A DNA stretch of 64,000 nt, taken from Nemertoderma westbladi. Lineage: Eukaryota; Xenacoelomorpha; Nemertodermatida; Nemertodermatidae. Shown here piece after piece: positions 43,071-51,611 of the stretch. Location: positions 1 to 64,000 of the forward strand of contig JAUCBJ010007720.1 of NCBI GenBank assembly GCA_032718475.1, read 5' to 3'. The position numbers and the translations under genes are program-made. Position 1 is the first letter of the stretch. Each line of letters begins with the position of its first letter. The notes beneath the pieces were generated by a model. It made no database searches. It was not told the origin of the DNA and saw only the letters and a program-made list of their open reading frames with translations.

Positions 43071-45570
43071 CTTGTCATGTAGTAGTAGTAGACGGTATGC
43101 GGCCCGTCCGGCCTATAATATCATAATAATGGCGCACAATTCCAAATCAATTTCTGAATAATATGTATATATATATATAGCACAATAATTAATACGTGAA
43201 ATAATATCAATAACTAGGGTAATTAGCACTAGATTAATTCAATAATAAAGACATAGGACTTCAGAGACATAACTGCACAGATCAACTAGTAAATCGGTAG
43301 AAAATAATGAAGATAAATCGGTGAAATCTAACTGTACAAACTTAATTCTAATGTGTTCAGATATCGGGCATTTTAATAGTACGTGGTGTTCATTTTGTAC
43401 AGAGGTATTATCACAATAGCAAACACGTAATTCAGGAGCAACACGAGTCCATCGACCAGTTTCCACTCGGAGTCTATGGGACATGAGACGGAGTCTGGTG
43501 AAATGGACACGTTTAAAGTCTGGGATGACGGGTTTCAAGCAACTGTATAGTGGATGAGCAGTAAGGCCAGGGTTGATAGTGTCACTGTAAGTACGGAACT
43601 TGGTAGCTGAAAGTGGTTTATTTAATACACGTAAACGGACGGAAGTTAGGGGGTCATCGACCTTGTAGTCAAGTGCTGACATTAAACAACGATATCCGGG
43701 AGTGTTTGCAGCTTTACAAAGATCATAAATATAATATAAAGGCACATCAGTATCGTGCACGGGTAACTTAAACATATTTTTCACATATTTAAGTCTAGCA
43801 TTTACAATATAGTGACTAAGTGGTGGGATATTAAACTCAATTAAGCACAAATCAATTGGTGTTTGTTGACGTACTGAAAGTAAAATTTTAATTAACCTAT
43901 TGAAGACTGGTTCAATTTGCTTAGTACATGCATTAACAGACAACCACGTTTCACAACCATATAAAATAGAAGATATTATACATGCATCAAAAACCTTTTT
44001 CTTTAAAGCGAATGGGAGTGATGTATTCTTACTGCAAAATATTGCAAATTTATTAATTGTTCTCTCACATATGATAATATGGTGTTTTAGTGCAGTAGAT
44101 ATGCGGCCATCAGCGGCGAAAACAGAACCTAAATAAACATAAAATTCACATGTAGAAATAACTGTAGTACCTAAAATAAATGGTTTACTGTCATCAACAT
44201 TACCGTTTATTACAAAAAATTTGCTTTTCTTTTGATTAATTACCATACCAAAAACAGTACAATAATCGTATAGAGCACGTAATTTAATTTCACAATTTTT
44301 CCTAGAAGTTGATACTATTACTGTATCGTCCATAAACAAAAGGCAAACTAAAGCACCAAGGAAACCATCACATTTAACAGCTTCTTTTAACATGATAACA
44401 AGTTTATTAAGATACATACAAAATAAAATCCCGCTTGAAGGCGCCCCCTGGCGGACCCCAATAGTAGTCAGAATTACAGCAGATCTTAAGATAGATTTTG
44501 TTGCAGAATACAGCGCTTTAATAATAAATAACATCCGAAAACCACACCCTGAAGATTTAAGTAGTTCAAACATTTTATCACGTGGAACACGGTCATACGC
44601 CTTACTAAAATCAATGAAAACGACGTATAATTTAGACTTCTTGAAAATTGCATAATCTATAATGAGTCGAAGTCCGAGGATGTGTTCAATGCACCCTCGG
44701 CCTTTTTGAGCTCCTGCCTGACATTTATCTAAATTAATCCAATATTTTAACCGATTGTAAATTAATATATCAAAAAACTTTAACAGTGTTGTCATTATAC
44801 TAAGACCACGGTAATTGCCACAATCTAATCTATTACCAGATTTGAAACACGTTATTAATTTACTAACAGCCCATTTTACAGGATATATTGCACCAATAAA
44901 TATTAAATTAAAGATTGATAAGATGAATATTAGCCATGCACCTGGAAGCCTAGTTAGCAAGCCAGGGCTTACCCCAATATAACCTTTGTTGGTTTTCATA
45001 TCGGCCAAACCTTCGGCAAATTCGCGTTGAGTAAATGGATCATCCAGACATGGTACGTAAATAGTACTAGTGATGTCGGAGTCAATGTCTGCAGGTTTGC
45101 TAGGATTGAGAAGAGACTCAAAATGAGTCCTAAACTCCTTATCTTCAGGTGCAGTATTTGCATTATTCTCATCTTCAAATGAAATGTTTCCATTCCAGTC
45201 AAGAGCTTTCCATAAACTTTTAGGATCATTTGAGTTGATGATATGATCCCATCGACATGCATCAGGATCCCTTGTGATCACTGGATCGTTACGAGATCTT
45301 CGACACAATCGGGCTGCTTCATTGATTGTCTCAAAGAACGAGTCCAACAACGTATCGACATCGTTAGTATCCGAGATAACAGGAGGATCACATTGCGCAA
45401 TCCTAGCCTCAAACTTGTCGCATTCGACAAATTTATGGGAAAGTCCTTTGATATCCATGGCTACTCCAGTAAGCTTAACAGCGTCACCGTCTTCATAAAT
45501 TGAATGACCCAAACTCATACTACGAGTAAATAGACTAGTACCATGTACAGGAAGTCCACCTTATATCTCC
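43071..45570 (-). mobile_element. 5'-truncated non-LTR retrotransposon inserted in the capsid gene
   Basis: The 3' end is on the left and ends in a trinucleotide tail (GTAGTAGTAGTAGAC on the plus strand, near 43078-43092). The RT frame occupies most of the element and no endonuclease precedes it, indicating 5' truncation. A heptamer TTTGCAT is found at both edges (43064-43070 and 45571-45577). It may be the target-site duplication, although nine extra bases lie between it and the tail on the left. Confidence 0.75.
43239..45518 (-). CDS. Reverse transcriptase of a non-LTR element, 759-codon uninterrupted frame
   Basis: RT palm motifs are in order: FIDFSKAYDRVPRDKM (catalytic Asp303), GVRQGAPSSG near 354-363, and LLFMDDTVIVSTS, where FMDD (395-398) replaces the usual FADD, a variant known in some clades. 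VINQKKSKFFVING and YLGSVF follow. The C-terminus has a Cys/His block (CYCDNTSVQNEHHVLLKC) like the zinc-binding tail of several non-LTR groups. No APE endonuclease is upstream in the copy. No stop or frameshift interrupts 2.3 kb, so the insertion is young compared with the decayed family A scraps. The clade cannot be named from the sequence alone. Confidence 0.85.
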   Translation of the reverse strand: MSLGHSIYEDGDAVKLTGVAMDIKGLSHKFVECDKFEARIAQCDPPVISDTNDVDTLLDSFFETINEAARLCRRSRNDPVITRDPDACRWDHIINSNDPKSLWKALDWNGNISFEDENNANTAPEDKEFRTHFESLLNPSKPADIDSDITSTIYVPCLDDPFTQREFAEGLADMKTNKGYIGVSPGLLTRLPGAWLIFILSIFNLIFIGAIYPVKWAVSKLITCFKSGNRLDCGNYRGLSIMTTLLKFFDILIYNRLKYWINLDKCQAGAQKGRGCIEHILGLRLIIDYAIFKKSKLYVVFIDFSKAYDRVPRDKMFELLKSSGCGFRMLFIIKALYSATKSILRSAVILTTIGVRQGAPSSGILFCMYLNKLVIMLKEAVKCDGFLGALVCLLFMDDTVIVSTSRKNCEIKLRALYDYCTVFGMVINQKKSKFFVINGNVDDSKPFILGTTVISTCEFYVYLGSVFAADGRISTALKHHIIICERTINKFAIFCSKNTSLPFALKKKVFDACIISSILYGCETWLSVNACTKQIEPVFNRLIKILLSVRQQTPIDLCLIEFNIPPLSHYIVNARLKYVKNMFKLPVHDTDVPLYYIYDLCKAANTPGYRCLMSALDYKVDDPLTSVRLRVLNKPLSATKFRTYSDTINPGLTAHPLYSCLKPVIPDFKRVHFTRLRLMSHRLRVETGRWTRVAPELRVCYCDNTSVQNEHHVLLKCPISEHIRIKFVQLDFTDLSSLFSTDLLVDLCSYVSEVLCLYY

Positions 45571-45571
45571 T

Positions 45572-46715
45572 TTGCATGCGAGTTCACTCATTAATGAATT
45601 CGATTTTGGGACATCTGATCGCTTCTATACGCCACTGCATAAGACGCTATTGGAAATTCATTATGAAGTTGGCTGGGATGCTCGTGAGGGGGAGGCTTTA
45701 GTCCATCATACAAACTATCCTATTAATACACTATTTAGTAACCTACAAGTATTCCTTAATGATCAAGAAGTTGAGACGGCAAATAATCATTATGCACAGA
45801 AAGGTATATTCCAAGTTATTTTATTCTCAGACAATGATCTCAAGAAAACAACATTACAAGCCGGTGGATTCGTTAAACCAAGTGATACAAATGGAATTGC
45901 TGTTGCTAATGTTATTGCCCCTAATAAACATAAGCGTCAAATCGTTGGTCCTATAATTAGTGACATTTTTGCCCAAGGAAAAGCAATTCCTCCTGGTGTT
46001 TCTATTAAAATTAGATTTACACGTCATTCAAATTCATTTTTTATCAAATCTGATAGTAATGTAACAAACCCTCATGTTCAAATTACCTATGCCGTATGTC
46101 ACGTGACTAGGTATGAACTAGATAGTGAAATAATGCGAGCACATCAAATGGGTCTTCAAAAGGATGATTTTAAATTTCCTTTAAACAAACATCTTGTTAC
46201 AACATTTACTATTGCAAGAGGAACCAACACACATACCCGAAATGACCCATTTAAAGGTACTTTACCTAAATTTGTTGTCATGGCAATGCAGACCAATTTA
46301 GCCTACAGTGGATCATTTACATCCGACCCTTTATTATTTAATCATTTTAATATAAATCATGCCGAATTGAATGTTGATGGGAAAAATAATTGGAGGAAGG
46401 GCATTTAAACCTAATTTTCCCAACGATACTTTCATGAATGAATACCTTGCCTTTCAATTGACTTTGAATGATTATATGCTTGGATCAGGAAATGCTATTA
46501 AACCTGATGATTACAAAAACTACTATCCGTGGCTAATTTGGGACCTTACAGCTAATAACGACTTAATTGACCAATTTCAACCAAAACAATTTTCCAATGG
46601 AATATTGAAATTGCATTTTGGGACTGGTTTACCTGAGACAGTAAATGTGATTCTATTATGTGGATATGATGCAATGATGACAATCAGTCTCGATGGACAA
46701 GTTCGCATATTCTAA
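45572..46715 (+). pseudogene. Major capsid protein (double jelly roll), main part with one frameshift
   Basis: The frame from about 45572 to 46408 and the overlapping frame 46371-46715 together carry the body of a Polinton/adintovirus-type hexon-like capsid protein. It includes INTLFSNLQVFLND near the N-terminus, IPPGVSIKIRF in the first barrel, then PFKGTLPKFVVMAMQTN, YSGSF, FNHFNINHAELNVDGK, and GLPETVNVILLCGYDA at the C-terminus. The shift is at an A-run near 46380 (GGGAAAAATAA) and could be a true mutation or a sequencing error. The TTG at 45572 is not a natural start. The N-terminus lies across the non-LTR insertion at 43004. The protein forms the trimeric capsomers of the virion in functional relatives. 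Stop at 46713-46715. Confidence 0.8.
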
Positions 46716-46718
46716 GCA

Positions 46719-47162
46719 ATGCTAAATTCTAGAGACTTAAAGAACTTTGAAATTGGTAAACACTATTTAGGTTGCTTTGCCAGTAACCAAATACCGAAGT
46801 TGGTGAATAAAGGTCAGGAATTTGGTTTAATAAGTAATACCCAAGGCAGTCATTTACCTGGTTCCCATTGGGTCTGTATTTATGGTAACAATCACAGAGC
46901 TGAATATTTTGACTCATTTGGTCAGTATCCTCCACCTCAAATAGAAACTTGGTTGAATAATAATACAATGACATGGAGACGAACAAGGCGTATCTACCAA
47001 CACCCAAAGTTTACTACATGTGGAGGGTATGTGATTTTTTATTTGACTAAAAGACCTTATATACATAATCCATTGGGGATATTTACTGATAATCTGTTTT
47101 TAAATGAAAAGATACTTGCATGTTGGTTTCGTAACTATGCAAAAATTGTTCAAAAGGATTAA
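46719..47162 (+). CDS. Adenovirus-type cysteine protease (adenain-like)
   Basis: 147 codons starting with the ATG four bases after the capsid stop. The catalytic set of the adenain family is complete: His50 in GSHWVCIY, Asp65 in EYFDSFG, Gln94 for the oxyanion hole and Cys101 in TTCGGYVIFYL. The spacing between these residues fits the family. In Polintons and adenoviruses this protease cleaves capsid precursor proteins during particle maturation. It is shorter than adenovirus adenain (about 204 residues), as is usual for Polinton copies. The frame has no lesion, unlike the capsid genes beside it. It abuts the capsid gene as in a compact viral cluster. Confidence 0.87.
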   Translation: MLNSRDLKNFEIGKHYLGCFASNQIPKLVNKGQEFGLISNTQGSHLPGSHWVCIYGNNHRAEYFDSFGQYPPPQIETWLNNNTMTWRRTRRIYQHPKFTTCGGYVIFYLTKRPYIHNPLGIFTDNLFLNEKILACWFRNYAKIVQKD

Positions 47163-47264
47163 AAAAAAGTCTATAATATATTATTATTAATATAATTATT
47201 AATGTTCTCAAACTATAATCAATACATATCCTGAATTAATCCATGTTTGGAAGCTATATATAAT

Positions 47265-47456
47265 ATGAGTGGAAATTCTTATTCGGTTGGTGTATTACCT
47301 AAGGTACTAGCAACATCAGTGATTGATTTTCAATTTTACAAATTAAGCAATGGAGAAATAGTCTTCAAGGAAATATCAGTGGCAGATGACTTAGGAATAA
47401 GCAATTACTGTAGTGCAAAGGAGTTGGCAAAGGAACAGGCAAAAGTGGTTGTATGA
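47265..47456 (+). CDS. Small ORF of unknown function downstream of the protease
   Basis: 63 codons from the ATG at 47265 (MSGNSYSVGVLPKVLATS); an upstream TTG would add six codons. The middle reads FQFYKLSNGEIVFKEISVADD, and the end is helical and charged (SAKELAKEQAKVV). No family is recognised. Its position on the capsid strand, about 100 bp after the protease, makes a Polinton accessory gene plausible, but chance is not excluded for this length. Confidence 0.4.
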   Translation: MSGNSYSVGVLPKVLATSVIDFQFYKLSNGEIVFKEISVADDLGISNYCSAKELAKEQAKVVV

Positions 47457-47663
47457 AGAAAAAAAAAGGTTTATCTATATAGAGAGGTTGTTATTGATAT
47501 CAAGCACACTACTACTATTACTACAAATAGAAGCATCACACAAAATTAAGACAGTGCTATAAACTAAATGAAATATAATAAACAATGTATGAATAGGCCT
47601 TATAATAATAATTTTAAAATCTTAGTAAAGTTTTAATGTTTGTTGAAGTTATATATTAATTAA

Positions 47664-48032
47664 TTAATATAGTTTCGGCTTCTTAAACGATGTCAAGTTG
47701 TCTCCAGCAGTGCTAGCCTTGCATATTTCTACAATATCGCGCTTCAAGTTAGCGGAACATTTAGGTACATCTTTACCAGATTCATTAATTAAAAGGTTTC
47801 GTCCTTCTTTAGTGTGGGTATAATAGGGAGGTGTAGGTGGAGGTGTTTCACCGAAATCATCTTCTTCGTAAGTTTCTTCTAGTAACATAAAACGATTGTT
47901 ATCTTCAAAGTGTGCATTGCGACATTTATTTTCAAGAAATTTAACTGTTTCAAGATCATCTTTTGATAGGACAACTGCATTCCCTGACATATTATGTTTA
48001 ACAATAAGATCTTTATTTTGTTTCTTAGCCAT
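47664..48032 (-). CDS. Unknown gene overlapping its upstream partner (Polinton-side)
   Basis: 122 codons when started at the ATG 48032-48030 (MAKKQNKDLIVKHNMSGN). A longer frame exists, but this start overlaps the stop of the upstream gene by 8 bp (ATGGCTAA arrangement), a typical compact-virus junction. Features seen: an acidic stretch ENNRFMLLEETYEEDDFG, a Pro-rich TPPPTPPYY motif, then a basic end (TSFKKPKLY). PPPY-like tracts can recruit WW-domain proteins, but here the text is TPPYY and any such role is speculation. No homologue is recognised. Confidence 0.55.
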   Translation of the reverse strand: MAKKQNKDLIVKHNMSGNAVVLSKDDLETVKFLENKCRNAHFEDNNRFMLLEETYEEDDFGETPPPTPPYYTHTKEGRNLLINESGKDVPKCSANLKRDIVEICKASTAGDNLTSFKKPKLY

Positions 48033-48585
48033 TAAAACGAGTGGATAAACTATATTCAGAATTATCATGGTCAAAATCTACTCTGGCCAGCTCATCAGGA
48101 GTGAAATTCAAGCCAGAATAGAAATCAATTGATACTGACTGAGGATAAGATGTTTCATATTCCCAAAGACCAACATAGGCTTTCCCTTTGTATTTTGTTA
48201 CAAAGCCCACTAAAGGGTCTGAGAGAAGAACATAACGATCATGATTCAAAAATGATAGGCGTGTTTTCAATAATTGCGAAATATGAGAATGTAGGAGCTT
48301 TAGCTGTTCTAAGAAGTAACGAGGTATGAAAAAATGAGAATGTTCTTTCTCAACATGAGCTCCATCAGACATCAAGTTAACAACAATATAGGATTTCTTG
48401 AATTCACCAATTTTATTCTCTATAACTGTTTGCAGTAGAAACCGTGTGTTCATCATGTTGAGTACAAATGAATCTTGTTCTTGTGTAAACACTGCATACT
48501 TGTGAGGTTGGATTATCATAGAAAAATCCTGACTGGCTACTTTGAATGGTTGGTTGCTAACAGATATCTTCTTAGATAGGGCCAT
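48025..48585 (-). CDS. Unknown gene, 186 aa, convergent to the capsid cluster
   Basis: Starts at the ATG at 48585 (MALSKKISVSNQPFKVASQ) and ends at 48025. It looks like a folded beta-rich protein: FSMIIQPHKYAVFTQEQDS, KKSYIVVNLMSDGAHVEKEH, HDRYVLLSDPLVGFV, KGKAYVGLWEYE. No transmembrane segment or known motif. It is intact over 561 bp in AT-rich DNA, which is unlikely by chance. Together with the overlapping partner it forms a two-gene unit transcribed toward the capsid cluster. In Polintons such strand-opposed genes are common and often lineage-specific. Confidence 0.6.
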   Translation of the reverse strand: MALSKKISVSNQPFKVASQDFSMIIQPHKYAVFTQEQDSFVLNMMNTRFLLQTVIENKIGEFKKSYIVVNLMSDGAHVEKEHSHFFIPRYFLEQLKLLHSHISQLLKTRLSFLNHDRYVLLSDPLVGFVTKYKGKAYVGLWEYETSYPQSVSIDFYSGLNFTPDELARVDFDHDNSEYSLSTRFNG

Positions 48586-49060
48586 TATTTTGAGCGAATA
48601 AAGTTTAGAATAAAGTTTACAAGAAAATTAACTAAATAAAATATAGCAATACAATTAAATACAATGTTAACATCACATAGAATATGGATAAATGATAATT
48701 TTTTATTTCTGTCCAATTTATATCCAAATATGTCGACCAATCACGACTAGGTGGCTTGTGTTGACAGCTAATCAGCTCCAATGTTTCTGGCGGATAAATT
48801 TGATTTAGGTAAAGTTTGCAAGGCAATGAAACATTAAATCAATTTCATGGACGATTGCGAGCATAGTCAACCAGAGCGTATAATTTGGCCTATAGTAGGC
48901 AATGGTATGACGTCAATGATAATAATGAATGACAAGACAATGAGACGCCATGTCTGACAATGTAGGTGTTCCTTAACATTGATTGGCTGGTGATTCATCC
49001 AGTGTAACGCGTTACATGCACCTTATTGGCTGCTTGTTTTACCAATGGTTACGTTACATT
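48586..49060. other. Non-coding stretch after the Polinton-side genes
   Basis: Upstream region of the two minus-strand genes. AT-rich to about 48.7 kb, then mixed. No terminal inverted repeat of the Polinton could be recognised. The G-rich repeat begins just after. Confidence 0.45.
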
Positions 49061-49079
49061 TGAAGTAATAGGATATAGA

Positions 49080-50250
49080 GAGAGTTGGCAATGGTGAGGT
49101 AATGGGAGCATTTGTAATAGGAGCAATGAGGAGACTCTGGGTAATGCGATCTATAGGGAGACATTTGTAATGGGAGCAATGGGGAGACTCGTGTAATGGG
49201 AGCAATAGAGGTAATGCGAACTATAGGGAGACATTTGTAATGGGAGCAATGGGGACACTCTAGGTAATGCGATCTATAGGGAGACATTTGTAATGGGAGC
49301 AATGGGGAGACTCGGCTAATGGGAGCAATGGCTAATGGGAGCTATGGGGAGACTCAGCTAATGGGAGCAATGGGGAGACTCGGCTAATGGGAGCAATGGG
49401 GAGACTCGGCTAATGGGAGCAATGGCCAAGGGAGCTATAGGAGCCATAAGGAGCCATAGGGAGCTAATGGGAGCTATGGGCAATGGAAGCTATGGGAGCC
49501 AATGGGAGCTATAGGGCCAATGGGAGCTATAGGAGCCATAAGGAGCCATAGGGAGCTAATGGGAGCTATGGGCAATGGGATCTATGGGAGCCAATGGGAG
49601 CTATAGGGCCAATGGGTGCTATAGGAGCCATAAGGAACCATAGGGAGCTAATGGGAGCTATGGGCAATGGAAGCTAAGGGAGCCAATGGGAGCTATAGGG
49701 CCAATGGGACCTATAGGAGCCATAAGGAGCTAATGGGAGCTATGGGCAATGGAAGCTAAGGGAGCCAATGGGAGCTATAGGGCCAATGGGAGCTATAGGA
49801 GCCATAAGGGGCTAATGGGAGCTATGGGCAATGGGAGCTATGGGAGCCAATGGGAGCTATAGGGCCAATGGGAGCTATAGGAGCCATAGGGAGCTAATGG
49901 GAGCTATGGGCAATGGGAACTATGAGAGCCAATGGGAGCTATGGGAGCTATAGGAGCCATAAGGAGCCATAGGGAGCTAATGAGAGCTATGGGCAATGGA
50001 GCTAATGGGAGCTATGGGCAATGGGAGCTATGGGAGCCTATAGGAGCCAATGGGAGCTATAGGAGCCATAAGGAGCCATAGGGAGCTAATGGGAGCTATA
50101 GGGAGCTAATGGGAGCTATGGGCAATGGGAGCTATGGGAGCCAATGGGAGCTATAGGAGCCATAGGGAGCTAATGGGAGCTAAGGGCAATGGGAGCTATG
50201 GGAGCCAATGGGAGGTATAGGAGCCATAAGGAGCCATAGGGAGCGAGTGG
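49080..50250. repeat. Degenerate GGGAGCTATGGGAGCCAAT tandem repeat
   Basis: The first 300 bp repeats a longer phrase (GGGAGACATTTGTAATGGGA, TAATGCGATCTATAGGG). The rest is built from GGGAGCTATGGG, GGGAGCCAATGG and AGGAGCCATAAGG in shuffled order. It ends at a G homopolymer of about 22 bases near 50250-50271. No gene is supported. Confidence 0.92.
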
Positions 50251-50279
50251 GGGGGGGGGGGGGGGGGGGGCTGGTCCAA

Positions 50280-51611
50280 AGCAGGGCAATCCCTCACTAC
50301 TGGCAATATCTAACACATTTCCTCTGCAGTGCTTCCAATTGCTTACGAAGGCGTTGAGTTATGCTGTAAAACCAAGTAGATGCGGCGTAATCGATATGTG
50401 GTTGTATCAGTGTATTGCATAGCAAACGTCTTGTATAGTAGTCTAGTAATCCGCCATATCTATGTAAAAACTTCAATCTATTGTTACATTTCTTTATTAC
50501 CTTTGTGGCCATCTCGGTCCCACTTAGATGTTGGTCTAGCACGGAGCCAAGGTAAGTGACCGATTTTGCATTTTTTATACGTTGCCCACCACAATAGACT
50601 TCTAGTTCAGGAGAGGAAGCTATCTTTTGGTGTGTTCCAATGAGTATGCTGTAGGTCTTATCAAAGTTTATTGTCAGTTTATTTTGTACACACCAGTCGA
50701 ATATCTGTCCATTGTTGAACTCAAAATTTTAGAAATTAATTCTGAGTCATCATTGGTTTTTATTAAGTTTGTTTCATTGGCAAAGGTTGGGTCCAGGGTG
50801 TCATCCTCTATTACCATGTGGAAGTCGTTAGTGTCTCCTTGGTACAGTAGAACTCCCAAGATAGATCCCTGGGGAACACCATTTTTAATAGGTTTAGTCT
50901 CCGATCGTGTGTTGCCAATAGCAACGAACTGTTGTCTACCAGAAAGATATGATTCGAACCAATCTTTTGTTTTATCGGTAGCGCCCATAGCCTTTAGTTT
51001 TTCTAACAATATATTGTGGTTCACACAGTCAAGGGCTTTTCGAAAGTCTATAGTGACCATACCAGTGAGTTTGCCATTGTCCATACCATTTCTAATAGCG
51101 CTATCTACAAAGATTAATGCAGTTTCAGTTGAATATCCCTCCCGAAAGCCCGACTGAAGTTTATTTATTAGTTTGTTATTGATATAGTGGTCTTGTAGCT
51201 GGTTAAATGCAACTCTTTCAAGTATTTTAGACATTATTGGAAGTAATGAGAGTGGGCGAAAGTTTCCTCTCTCTAGTCGCGAACCATTGCTTTTATATGC
51301 AGTCTTTACACGAGCAATCTTGTAACTTGTAGGGTACTTAGTGGTTATTATAGATTGGTTAATAATATGCAGTAGGGGGGATATAATGACTGATAACCCA
51401 TCCTTTATTATCTTTGCCGGTATCTCATCCGATCCAGTGGCTTTAGAAACATCAACCCTAGAACATATTTTGTAAACCTCATCATATGTCGTAGGGTGTA
51501 ATTCGAAAGAATTTTCCACAACTCCCAGTTTTTTGTAATAGTCCACCACCTTCGGAATATCGTAGTTTCCACTAGGTGGCGGCAACTTACTTACGAGCTC
51601 ATCTGCTATTG
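50280..51611 (-). pseudogene. CR1/Rex1-like non-LTR reverse transcriptase fragment
   Basis: The minus strand from about 51611 encodes ELVSKLPPPSGNYDIPKVV, then a finger/palm region: NFRPLSLLPIMSKILERV, LQSGFREGYSTETAL, MVTIDFRKALDCVNHNILLEKL and GVPQGSILGVLLY. The Y/FADD box is lost or altered in the ANETNLI segment. A second frame (50542-50297) has the C-terminal LIQPHIDYAASTWFY block. The element is cut at 51.61 kb by a family A element. The apparent extension of this frame to 51951 is merely the antisense of family A. The copy is degraded. Confidence 0.8.

Larger units (their letters stand above)
42612..48585. mobile_element. Polinton/adintovirus-type capsid module (endogenous remnant)
   Basis: Minor-capsid-like basic protein, double-jelly-roll major capsid protein and adenovirus-type protease lie in this order on the plus strand, the usual morphogenesis cluster of Polintons (Mavericks) and adintoviruses. 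A small ORF and two opposite-strand genes follow. Protein-primed DNA polymerase B, retroviral-type integrase, packaging ATPase and terminal inverted repeats were all looked for and not found. Two retroelements have invaded the locus (BEL at its left edge and a non-LTR element within the major capsid gene). Only capsid-side genes remain, so it cannot replicate by itself. Confidence 0.8.
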
